A DNA stretch of 20,516 bases from Elusimicrobiota bacterium (GTDB lineage Bacteria > Elusimicrobiota > Elusimicrobia > Elusimicrobiales > UBA9959): the NCBI GenBank assembly GCA_030637365.1, contig DAOWGR010000126.1:1-20516 (forward strand), read 5' to 3'. Under the pieces are notes generated by a model that saw only the letters and a list, made by a program, of their open reading frames with translations, did no database searches and was not told the origin of the DNA. The position numbers were made by a program, and so were the translations under genes. Positions 14,640-20,516 of the stretch are shown piece by piece; within the stretch, counting starts at the first letter, position 1; each line of letters opens with the position of its first letter.

Positions 14640-15516
14640 TTATCCCCCGCTCCAAAAGAGCTTTCTTTAAATGACTTTTATATTTATCGCTCAATGGCAA
14701 AAGAGGCAGCCTTGGCTCGGGCGCGCAAAAACCCATTAAATGCATCGCGTATTTTACGCAAATGGGATTTGTTTGCACAAAAAGAGCTTTGATCAACGGG
14801 AAAAGTTTTAAATGAATTTTTTGAGCTTCATTAACTTCGCCTTTGGCAAATAATTCGCACATCTTGGCCATTACATTCGGCAGTATATTGGCCGTGACCG
14901 ATATTACTCCTCTGCCTCCGACGCTCATAATGGGCAAGGTGAGAGCGTCATCGCCCGACATAATGGAAAAACCGGAATCCGTTAAAGCGGCTATTTCACT
15001 CGCCTGGTCAAGATTGCCCGAGGCCTCTTTAACGCCTATTATATTCGGATATTTACGGCTTAAAGCCGCTACCGTGGCGGGAAGCATATTAATGCCCGTC
15101 CTGCCCGGTATATTATATAGAACGATTGATTGCTCCGCGCTTTCGGCCAAGGCGCCGAAATGAGCCATCATGCCCTCTTGCGTGGGTTTATTATAGTAAG
15201 GAACTATGGTTAAAAAACCGTCAACACCGAGCTTTGCGGCCCTTTTTATCATATTAACGGACGCGGAAGTTGAATTGGTTCCGGTTCCGCATAAAACCGG
15301 CAATTTGCCTTTAACTTCCTCAACGACTATTTCTATAACCCTTAAATATTCCTCAAGCGTCAATAAACTGGATTCGCCCGTTGAACCGCAGGGAACTATG
15401 CCGGATGTTCCGCTTTCCAGTTGGAAATTAACTATTTTCCTTAAAGCGTCTTCGTCAATCTTATCATCCTTAAACGGCGTAATTATAGCCGCAAAACTTC
15501 CTTTCAAATCAATCAT
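14629..15516 (-). CDS. dapA: 4-hydroxy-tetrahydrodipicolinate synthase
   Basis: From ATG 15516 the enzyme has 295 residues, the normal DapA length. It condenses pyruvate with aspartate semialdehyde, the first committed step to diaminopimelate and lysine. Key residues are visible: Ser45-Thr46 in G-S-T-G-E-S (Thr-Thr in E. coli), Tyr134 in L-Y-N-I-P-G-R-T-G, and the Schiff-base Lys163 in G-V-K-E-A-S. The open frame runs 28 codons further upstream, but those codons are translated 7-bp repeat and a terminator-like hairpin. GGAGA lies 5 nt before ATG 15516, so that start is clear. It follows dapF with a 74-bp gap holding the repeat array and the hairpin, so it is probably expressed by read-through from dapF or regulated at the hairpin. 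Confidence 0.94.
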   Translation of the reverse strand: MIDLKGSFAAIITPFKDDKIDEDALRKIVNFQLESGTSGIVPCGSTGESSLLTLEEYLRVIEIVVEEVKGKLPVLCGTGTNSTSASVNMIKRAAKLGVDGFLTIVPYYNKPTQEGMMAHFGALAESAEQSIVLYNIPGRTGINMLPATVAALSRKYPNIIGVKEASGNLDQASEIAALTDSGFSIMSGDDALTLPIMSVGGRGVISVTANILPNVMAKMCELFAKGEVNEAQKIHLKLFPLIKALFVQTNPICVKYAMHLMGFCAPEPRLPLLPLSDKYKSHLKKALLERGIKTV

Positions 15517-15525
15517 AAATTCTCC

Positions 15526-15550
15526 TAAAAAAGCACTATGTGCTTTTTTA
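15526..15550 (-). terminator. Terminator-like hairpin between dapF and dapA
   Basis: TAAAAAAGCAC and GTGCTTTTTTA pair around a 3-nt loop, an 11-bp stem whose 3' side is a T-run. On the minus strand it ends only about 3 nt before the dapA ribosome-binding site, too close for a separate promoter in between. It may be a partial terminator, an attenuator or an RNA structure controlling dapA. Confidence 0.65.
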
Positions 15551-15559
15551 CCTTGCCGT

Positions 15560-15594
15560 TTCTGACTTCTGGCTTCTTGCCTCTTGCTTCTTAC
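15560..15594. repeat. Degenerate 7-bp tandem array, 5 units
   Basis: Five consecutive heptamers follow the pattern TTCTtgC: ttctgac, ttctggc, ttcttgc, ctcttgc and ttcttac. The array fills most of the dapF-dapA spacer, and its last unit contains the dapF stop codon (15591-15593 on the minus strand). The same words ttctgac and ttcttgc recur side by side at 20483-20496. Confidence 0.75.
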
Positions 15595-16409
15595 ACACAC
15601 ATTTCTCCCTTAAAAATCTGTTTTGCCGGACCTTGAAGATATATATTTGAAATTCTCTCTTTATTGCCGCGATCAAACCAAACTTTAAATTTCTCGCCGT
15701 TTTTCGCCAAACAAATTACAGGCGGCTTAATATCCATTAACGCGGCCATGGCTATGGCGCCGGCCGTAATGCCGGTGCCGCAGGCGAGAGTCTCGGCTTC
15801 CACCCCTCTTTCATATGTCCGTATAAAAATCCTGCCGCCTTTCAAACAAATAAAATCAACATTTGTTCCCTCTTTGCCAAAAACTTTATTATGCCTTATC
15901 TTATTTCCCAAGAAATTAATATCCAGAGTTTCAAGATTCCTTACGGGAACAACGGCGTGAGGCGCGCCGGTATGCAGAAAGTGCAGTTTTTTAACGGCTG
16001 AAGGATATATTCCGCGATAATTCAAATTCACCTTGTCCACATCCGGCATTTCAACTTTAACTTTCTCTTTCGCGATTATTTCAGCCTTCAGAGCGCCTTT
16101 TACCGTTTCAATCTTAAACTTCTTTTTATTTATAATGCCGTTAAAGCTTGCCCACCACGCGCAGCATCTGGCTCCGTTTCCGCAAAAAGCCTCGGACCCG
16201 TCGCGATTAAAATATCGCATCTTAATAATGTCTTTTGATATTTTCTCCGCGTATAAAAGCCCGTCGGCTCCTATGGATGTTTTGCGCGCGCAAAGCTTTA
16301 ACGCCAATTTTTTTAAATTTAATTTCGCGTATTTTTTGCCGAATAAAAGGACGAAATCATTGCCAGCGCCCGACATCTTGTAAAATTCAATTTTCAGTTT
16401 TCCGCTCAC
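15591..16409 (-). CDS. dapF: Diaminopimelate epimerase
   Basis: The enzyme interconverts LL- and meso-diaminopimelate, feeding lysine and peptidoglycan. Both catalytic cysteines are present: C76 in F-C-G-N-G-A-R and C210 in L-A-C-G-T-G. The opening K-M-S-G-A-G-N-D-F and the G-A-D-G-L-L segment are typical. From GTG 16409 the protein has 272 residues, normal for DapF. This start is preferred over ATG 16472 because the extra 21 codons are translated 7-bp repeat and overlap the TPR gene, while G-G-G-G-A-G bases stand about 4 nt before the GTG. That ribosome-binding site is itself inside the repeat array. The start is therefore moderately sure; the identity is very sure. dapA follows, so the two diaminopimelate genes are paired. 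Confidence 0.93.
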   Translation of the reverse strand: MSGKLKIEFYKMSGAGNDFVLLFGKKYAKLNLKKLALKLCARKTSIGADGLLYAEKISKDIIKMRYFNRDGSEAFCGNGARCCAWWASFNGIINKKKFKIETVKGALKAEIIAKEKVKVEMPDVDKVNLNYRGIYPSAVKKLHFLHTGAPHAVVPVRNLETLDINFLGNKIRHNKVFGKEGTNVDFICLKGGRIFIRTYERGVEAETLACGTGITAGAIAMAALMDIKPPVICLAKNGEKFKVWFDRGNKERISNIYLQGPAKQIFKGEMCV

Positions 16410-16457
16410 TGCTCTCCCCTCGCTGTTACTTGTGACCTGTGACCTGCGACCTGTGAC
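16402..16457. repeat. Degenerate 7-bp tandem array, about 8 units
   Basis: From 16423 to 16457 five clear heptamers follow one another: ctgttac, ttgtgac, ctgtgac, ctgcgac, ctgtgac. Three more degenerate units in the same phase extend back to 16402. The array encodes the C-terminus and stop (16426-16428) of the TPR protein and the upstream region, including the possible ribosome-binding site and GTG, of dapF. Confidence 0.82.
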
Positions 16458-17433
16458 CTGATTCTTCCCCAAGCATCGCCGCCGCTATTTGAGAAACAAA
16501 AGAAGTTTTATTTTTTGAAATGCCTTTCAAAATTTTACAACTCTCTTTTTTATTCCCTTTCTTTAATTTTACAATGGCCCGAGCCAAAAGAACCAAAGAA
16601 TCTTCACTGTTGTTTTTTGTAAAGTGATTGATTTTAGACAAAGCTTTAGCGTAATTTGAAGCCATAATATTCAGAAATATTCCGTATAATGCCATATCGC
16701 GCCTATCGGGCGATATTTGTTGAGCTTTATTTATATAAGTTAAAGATTCTTTGTATTTCCCTTTGTACATGTAAACTCTTGATAAAATCAAATAAACTTC
16801 CGCGTCTTTTTTAAATTCGCCGGAAGTCTTTTTAAATATGGCCAATACATCGTCATAATAACGAACCCGTATCAGCTCTCTTGAATATTCTTTAATTAAA
16901 GCAAAATCTTTATATTCGCTCATTTTTAAAGCTTCGGAAAAGTTTTTCCGCGCTTTTTTATAAAAACCCAGTGAAGCGTAACTTTTCGCGAGTCCCGCGC
17001 GAGCTTTATAAGAGGAATCTTCGTCTTCAATCAATTCCTTAAACAATACCAGGGCTTTTTCAAAAAATCCCGCGCTTAAATAAATATTCGCCAAAGATTC
17101 GCGAAAGAAATTATTCTCCGGATAAAGAGCGTTTGCCAATCCGTAAATATCCAAGGCTTTATCTATTTCATTTCTCTTCTCATAACAACTTCCAAGGTAA
17201 ATATACGCCTCTTCCTTAAAATGAGCGGGAGGCTTATTTTCAAGAAATCCATTAACCCTTTCTATAACCTGAAAACAATCATCCTTCTTATAATCGCTTA
17301 TAATCGCTTTAATATCCGCCTCGTATTTCTTTTCAGATTCGCCCGAAAACCAAAACGCCCCGGAGCAAACAACAAAAAACAGCAAATAAAGAACAGAGAA
17401 TGGCAAAACAAAAAATATTTTATTATGAGCCAT
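16426..17433 (-). CDS. Tetratricopeptide-repeat protein, exported or membrane-anchored
   Basis: A 335-aa protein with a basic start and one N-terminal hydrophobic segment (about 7-29) that could be a signal peptide or anchor. The Cys at about residue 23 is in a poor lipobox context. From about residue 50 onward the helical repeats have the TPR spacing: A-Y-I-Y-L-G-S-C-Y, A-L-D-I-Y-G-L-A-N-A-L-Y-P-E-N, A-R-A-G-L-A-K-S-Y-A-S-L-G and Y-K-E-S-L-T-Y-I-N-K-A-Q-Q-I-S-P. It is probably a periplasmic protein-interaction scaffold for the neighbouring envelope proteins; no enzymatic function is suggested. The gene starts 2 nt after the patatin stop with AGGAAA upstream. Its last ten or so residues are translated repeat array rather than conserved sequence, so the ancestral stop may have lain earlier. 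Confidence 0.8.
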   Translation of the reverse strand: MAHNKIFFVLPFSVLYLLFFVVCSGAFWFSGESEKKYEADIKAIISDYKKDDCFQVIERVNGFLENKPPAHFKEEAYIYLGSCYEKRNEIDKALDIYGLANALYPENNFFRESLANIYLSAGFFEKALVLFKELIEDEDSSYKARAGLAKSYASLGFYKKARKNFSEALKMSEYKDFALIKEYSRELIRVRYYDDVLAIFKKTSGEFKKDAEVYLILSRVYMYKGKYKESLTYINKAQQISPDRRDMALYGIFLNIMASNYAKALSKINHFTKNNSEDSLVLLARAIVKLKKGNKKESCKILKGISKNKTSFVSQIAAAMLGEESGHRSQVTGHK

Positions 17434-17435
17434 AA

Positions 17436-18440
17436 TTAAAATTTCCTCATAATCAAATTGACGGCATCCGTGAGATATTTTCTTTTAAGTTTTTTTAATT
17501 TGCTGTTGGCTTCAATCAAGCCCGTTTCTCCGGCTTCAACGCATTTGTCAAAATCCGAAGCATTAATGAAACCGACGGAAGGCTTTAAAACAAAATCGGC
17601 TTCATCCTGAGCCTGCGCGGAAAGCAAGCTTCCTCTTATATCTATAACCTGCATAAGAGAGAATAAAACATTTTCCGGCAATATTTCAGGATCGCTCTCG
17701 GTCACACTCGCCAATATCCACTGCGCGCCCAATAATTTGGCGACATCAACGGGGAGAAAATCCACTACGCCTCCGTCAACCAAATAACGATGCCGGTATT
17801 TTACGGGCTTAAAAATTCCCGGAAGATTAACGCTCGCCCTAACCGCGATATCAACAGGTCCGCTGTTAAATATTATTTTTTCTCCCGTCTTAAAATCCAT
17901 GGCGACGCAGGCAAAAGGATATTTCAAGCTTTCAAAAGTATAAGCGCCCAAACTCTTTTCAATAAAATCGGCTATATACTTCGGCGATATAAGCTTGTCT
18001 CTAAATAAAAGATTTATGGCCTTTAAGCCCCTGAAATCTCTTGAAATCTTTCTTGAAGAAGTTTCCCTGCCAAAATTCCAAATATCCTCCATCTTCATAT
18101 CGGAAGAATAAAGCGCTCCTATAATGGCGCCCATGGAAGTGCCTGAAATATAATCAATCGGAAAACCGCGGCTGCCAAGAACATCCAGAACTCCCACATG
18201 AGCGAAGCCTCTTGCTCCTCCGCCCGAAAGCGCCACGCCGACGGACGGCCTGTCCGGCGGCTTTAAATTTATAACTTTAGACCACAAAATATCGGTCAAT
18301 ATATCGTCGTCTGAAATTTCCAGCGAAAATACGCTTCGCGCGCACGAAAAAAATATTAAGAAAGATAGAAGAAGGGAAACTGCGGGCCCTGACAATCGGT
18401 TTTTTAAAAAATTGAATATTATTTCGCGAACTGATTTCAT
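17436..18440 (-). CDS. Patatin-like phospholipase (RssA-like) with N-terminal signal
   Basis: From ATG 18440 the protein has 334 residues. Patatin hallmarks are all present: the oxyanion G-G-G-A-R-G at 73-78, the nucleophile Ser102 in G-T-S-M-G, and Asp222 in V-D-G-G, forming the Ser-Asp dyad of lipid acyl hydrolases. An N-terminal hydrophobic run (about 20-33) followed by S-C-A-R and V-F-S-L-E suggests export to the periplasm or outer membrane, unlike cytoplasmic RssA. The Cys might be a lipidation site, though the motif is imperfect. ATG 18440 overlaps the TolC-family stop as ATGA, so translation is probably coupled; the longer frame from 18467 is not supported. Next to an outer-membrane factor, a role in envelope lipid turnover or secretion is plausible but unproven. 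Confidence 0.88.
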   Translation of the reverse strand: MKSVREIIFNFLKNRLSGPAVSLLLSFLIFFSCARSVFSLEISDDDILTDILWSKVINLKPPDRPSVGVALSGGGARGFAHVGVLDVLGSRGFPIDYISGTSMGAIIGALYSSDMKMEDIWNFGRETSSRKISRDFRGLKAINLLFRDKLISPKYIADFIEKSLGAYTFESLKYPFACVAMDFKTGEKIIFNSGPVDIAVRASVNLPGIFKPVKYRHRYLVDGGVVDFLPVDVAKLLGAQWILASVTESDPEILPENVLFSLMQVIDIRGSLLSAQAQDEADFVLKPSVGFINASDFDKCVEAGETGLIEANSKLKKLKRKYLTDAVNLIMRKF

Positions 18441-19723
18441 TGAATAAAATCTCTGCCTTGCGCCCACTCAAGCTTAATTTTCGCCATCGTTTGTTCATAG
18501 ACGGACTCAATATAGCTTTTATCAAAATTATAAACTTCTTTAAGCGTTCTAAGCGCCGACATAGGCAAATTATTTTTTCTTATGGAATTTTGATATTCCT
18601 TTTTTATTTTTAACAGGATATCTTTTCTTTTTTGCGATTCCTTTTGCCAAAAATCAAGATTCTCATTGGCATTAATCACCTCAAATCTTATTTCATCGCG
18701 CAAATCGCTTCTTTTGAGATCCCCCTTTCTCTGCTGAGCCCTTCTCTGCGTGACCTGAGTCCATGTATCCCACGGAATGGGCAGCTTAATCGCCAAAGAA
18801 GCTATCCAATTATTGGACTTAACATCGTTATCGGTGAAAGTATTATAGCCGACCACATCATAACTGGCGCCCAAATAAATATTCGGATACCGTTTTATCA
18901 TCGCCATATTAACGGCAATCTCGTCTATCTGCGCTTTATATATTTCGCTTTTAAGCTCGGATCTCATTTCCATGGCCGTTATAAGGCTTTTATTCCTGTC
19001 TATTTTTACCGAATAAATTTCAAACTCCCCCGAAATATCCACCTGCGGAATGGTCTGCCGGCCCATGGTTTTTTGAAAAGTCATTTTAGCGAGGCGAAAA
19101 TCCTTTTTATAAGCGTCTCTTTCACTGTTTAAAGCGCTTATAAAAGTTTTGATTTCAATGGCCTCCCATTTGTCTTTCTTTATTTTAATCGACAAATCTT
19201 TCGCTTTTTTGCCCCAAAAATCGCTTATCTCAATAATTTTTTTCTTAAAAAGCAATGTGTAAAACGCTTTTTTCGTGTCAAAAACAACATCCCTTTTAAC
19301 CGTTTCATATTTTACTTTCGCTTCTTTATGAGCCGTCTTGGCTATTCTAAAAGTGCTTTTATTTCTGCCGCCGGTATAGATGGGCTGAAAGGCGTACGCT
19401 CTTAAGGCGTAAAAATTTTCAGAGATGGAATTATCCAAATATCTGCCGCCGAATTCCTGAGGAAGAACCATCGGATATTCAAGATTAAGCCTTGTCAAAG
19501 TTCCGGCAAAAGAAAATTGCGGAAATGCCATAAACCGGGCTTCCTTGACCCTTTGCTTGGCTATTATTATATCCTGCTCGGCCGAAAGAAGCGTCGGATT
19601 ATTTTTTTTTGAAAGCTCTATGGCTTTGCCAAGTGAAATTATTTCAATCAAGGACGACTCGGAAGCGGCGGAAACATTGCCGCATAATAAAAGAAACGCG
19701 CATAATAAAATTAATTTTCTCAT
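18437..19723 (-). CDS. TolC-family outer membrane efflux/secretion protein
   Basis: A 428-aa protein starting with a classic Sec signal (M-R-K-L-I-L-L then a hydrophobic core to V-S-A, cleavage near residue 19). The mature part has the OEP plan: A-I-E-L-S-K-K-N-N-P-T-L at the start, long Lys/Glu/Ala-rich coiled-coil helices, an I-Y-L-G-A-S-Y-type beta segment near 280, and a second helical half ending near 420. Trimeric TolC proteins form the outer-membrane duct of efflux pumps and type I secretion. No inner-membrane pump or adaptor gene is present here, so the partner is unknown. ATG 19723 directly follows G-G-A-G bases (short spacing, 3 nt); a GTG three codons upstream is the alternative. 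It overlaps patatin by 4 nt. Confidence 0.85.
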   Translation of the reverse strand: MRKLILLCAFLLLCGNVSAASESSLIEIISLGKAIELSKKNNPTLLSAEQDIIIAKQRVKEARFMAFPQFSFAGTLTRLNLEYPMVLPQEFGGRYLDNSISENFYALRAYAFQPIYTGGRNKSTFRIAKTAHKEAKVKYETVKRDVVFDTKKAFYTLLFKKKIIEISDFWGKKAKDLSIKIKKDKWEAIEIKTFISALNSERDAYKKDFRLAKMTFQKTMGRQTIPQVDISGEFEIYSVKIDRNKSLITAMEMRSELKSEIYKAQIDEIAVNMAMIKRYPNIYLGASYDVVGYNTFTDNDVKSNNWIASLAIKLPIPWDTWTQVTQRRAQQRKGDLKRSDLRDEIRFEVINANENLDFWQKESQKRKDILLKIKKEYQNSIRKNNLPMSALRTLKEVYNFDKSYIESVYEQTMAKIKLEWAQGRDFIQ

Positions 19724-19733
19724 TATCTCCACA

Positions 19734-19806
19734 ATTAGTAACGAATAAACAGTAATTAGCGTCGGAAAAACAGGAGTTCCCTTAAATTGCTCATTACCAA
19801 TTACTT
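19734..19806. repeat. Two short degenerate 7-bp arrays in the HAMP-TolC spacer
   Basis: At 19734-19761 four heptamers read attagta, acgaata, aacagta and attagcg. At 19786-19806 three more read attgctc, attacca and attactt. They are weaker than the arrays at 15560 and 16423 but keep the period. They occupy most of the 95-bp gap between the HAMP protein and the TolC-family gene, where no promoter stands out. Confidence 0.45.
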
Positions 19807-19818
19807 TTTTGCCAATTC

Positions 19819-20397
19819 TTAAATCTTTAAAGAAGAAAAAACCTTTCCAAGATTACCCTCTATTTGCTCAAGCTTGCCTTTAAGAAGCGAATCACCGGTT
19901 TTGGACGCTTCCTCCAGAAGCTCACGGCGCGAACCGTCAATTATCGTCTTATCGCTCTTAATGGACTTATGGACGGAATCCACCATAGTGTTAAAACTGT
20001 TTTTTAAATCAACAAGCTGATCTCCTTTCCTAAGCCATACTCTATGAGTTAAATCGCCTGACGCGATAATTTTAGCGCTCTTTTCAAATTTAAATATCGG
20101 CCCCGCCATTCTATGAGAGATAACGGCCGACACTATGATAACTATTACCAGATACATCAGCGCTTTCATCATAAAAAGCGGCGCCATTGAAAAAACATCA
20201 TCCAATAAAGGCTGCAACATGGGATGTTCGCCGACAAATTTGGATACCGTCCACATTATATCCAGCCCCACTATTAAAAAAGCGATAAAAACGCTTAGAA
20301 ATATAAGCGTCATATACTTATACTGCAAATGTTTCTTAATGAGTATTGTTTTTCTTTGAAACTGCTGCCCTGATTGTTCTTCTTTATTTTGCTCCAT
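19819..20397 (-). CDS. Two-helix membrane protein with a HAMP domain and no output domain
   Basis: The 192-aa protein has a charged cytoplasmic start, TM1 at about 29-51, a short outer loop of about 20 residues, TM2 at about 72-95, and then a HAMP domain (about 92-146). H-R-M-A-G-P-I, S-G-D-L and F-N-T-M-V sit in the right places for the two HAMP helices and connector. A short helical tail follows and the protein stops. No histidine kinase, methyl-accepting, GGDEF or phosphatase domain is present. HAMP modules normally relay signals from a sensor to such an output, so this one may act on a separate partner or as a structural membrane protein. AGGGG lies about 8 nt before ATG 20397. It heads the visible part of the region-5 gene row, 95 bp before the TolC-family gene. 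Confidence 0.82.
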   Translation of the reverse strand: MEQNKEEQSGQQFQRKTILIKKHLQYKYMTLIFLSVFIAFLIVGLDIMWTVSKFVGEHPMLQPLLDDVFSMAPLFMMKALMYLVIVIIVSAVISHRMAGPIFKFEKSAKIIASGDLTHRVWLRKGDQLVDLKNSFNTMVDSVHKSIKSDKTIIDGSRRELLEEASKTGDSLLKGKLEQIEGNLGKVFSSLKI

Positions 20398-20443
20398 AAA
20401 AATAACCCCTATCTGAAAATTTAACTTCCATAAATATAGAAAT

Positions 20444-20503
20444 CAGCTGCCAGCAGTCAGATGTATAAGGAATTTCCCAAAATTCTGACTTCTTGCTTCT
20501 CCC
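20444..20503. repeat. Degenerate 7-bp arrays upstream of the HAMP gene
   Basis: Units cagctgc, cagcagt and cagatgt run over 20444-20464, and ttctgac, ttcttgc and ttctccc over 20483-20503. The second set uses the same words as the array at 15560-15594 some 5 kb away. The 119 bp upstream of the HAMP gene contain nothing else I recognise apart from its AGGGG ribosome-binding site. The array may continue past the window edge. Confidence 0.55.
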
Positions 20504-20516
20504 CGTGTAATCTTAC

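Noticed and set aside
14574..14792. Plus-strand 72-aa open frame
   Set aside because: It lies mostly antisense to the end of dapA, has no ribosome-binding site and no recognisable domain.
15517..15600. 28-codon N-terminal extension of DapA
   Set aside because: It is translated repeat array plus hairpin. DapA proteins start at the conserved region of ATG 15516, which has GGAG at the right distance.
16402..16457. CRISPR array
   Set aside because: The units are 7 bp, contiguous and degenerate with no spacers, and no cas gene is present.
10914..20503. Insertion-sequence or transposon ends as the source of the repeats
   Set aside because: No transposase, terminal inverted repeats or target duplications were found around any array; the arrays are simple 7-bp tandems.

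Overview
The window reads as a chromosomal segment of a diderm (Gram-negative-type) bacterium with moderately low GC. A TolC-family outer-membrane factor, a secreted patatin-like lipase and the diaminopimelate genes dapA and dapF point to an outer membrane and to meso-DAP/lysine synthesis. The mix of a dense surface-glycan cluster, several membrane glycosyltransferases and intergenic 7-bp repeat arrays resembles genomes of poorly cultured phyla such as Omnitrophota or Elusimicrobiota. That placement is a guess from style; no phylogenetic marker gene is present. No rRNA, tRNA, CRISPR array, transposase or phage gene was seen.

Layout. (1) 1-2415, plus strand: the 3' part of a membrane (GT-C-like) glycosyltransferase, a decayed asparagine-synthase fragment, and a cobalamin-binding-type radical SAM enzyme. 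(2) 9390 down to 2326, minus strand: a tightly packed six-gene operon of nucleotide-sugar epimerase, DegT/PLP aminotransferase, DPM1-like GT2, glutamine-dependent amidotransferase (AsnB family), PglD/NeuD-like acyltransferase and a PMT-type GT-C glycosyltransferase. It lies behind a perfect-consensus promoter (TTGACA, 17-bp spacer, TATAAT). (3) 9580-10926, plus strand: a UDP-galactopyranose-mutase/amine-oxidase-like FAD protein, divergent from the operon. (4) 14504 down to 10971, minus strand: a second glycan module of NodU/CmcH carbamoyltransferase, membrane-anchored SGNH hydrolase, a 49-aa DUF5989-type protein and an SxtJ-type membrane protein. It starts at an extended -10 promoter and ends at a terminator shared with the FAD gene. 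(5) 20397 down to 14629, minus strand: HAMP membrane protein, TolC-family factor, patatin lipase, TPR protein, dapF and dapA.

How they may work together. Regions 1-4 look like a surface polysaccharide or glycolipid locus. The epimerase, aminotransferase and acyltransferase could build an N-acylated amino sugar, and the AsnB-like enzyme could amidate it. The GT2 could load a sugar on a polyprenyl phosphate and the GT-C enzymes could transfer it on the far side of the membrane. The carbamoyltransferase/SGNH/SxtJ module could carbamoylate or acyl-edit the product. Region 5 combines an envelope/export group with two diaminopimelate-pathway genes.

The most notable non-genic structure is a set of degenerate 7-bp tandem arrays in the spacers between genes at 10914-10941, 15560-15594, 16402-16457, 19734-19806 and 20444-20503. 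All share the period but not the word, and in several cases they supply stop codons, C-termini or a possible ribosome-binding site. A second pattern is that three genes without a Shine-Dalgarno sequence have a TATAAT-like box only 7-9 nt before the start codon, suggesting leaderless mRNAs beside ordinary SD-led genes.
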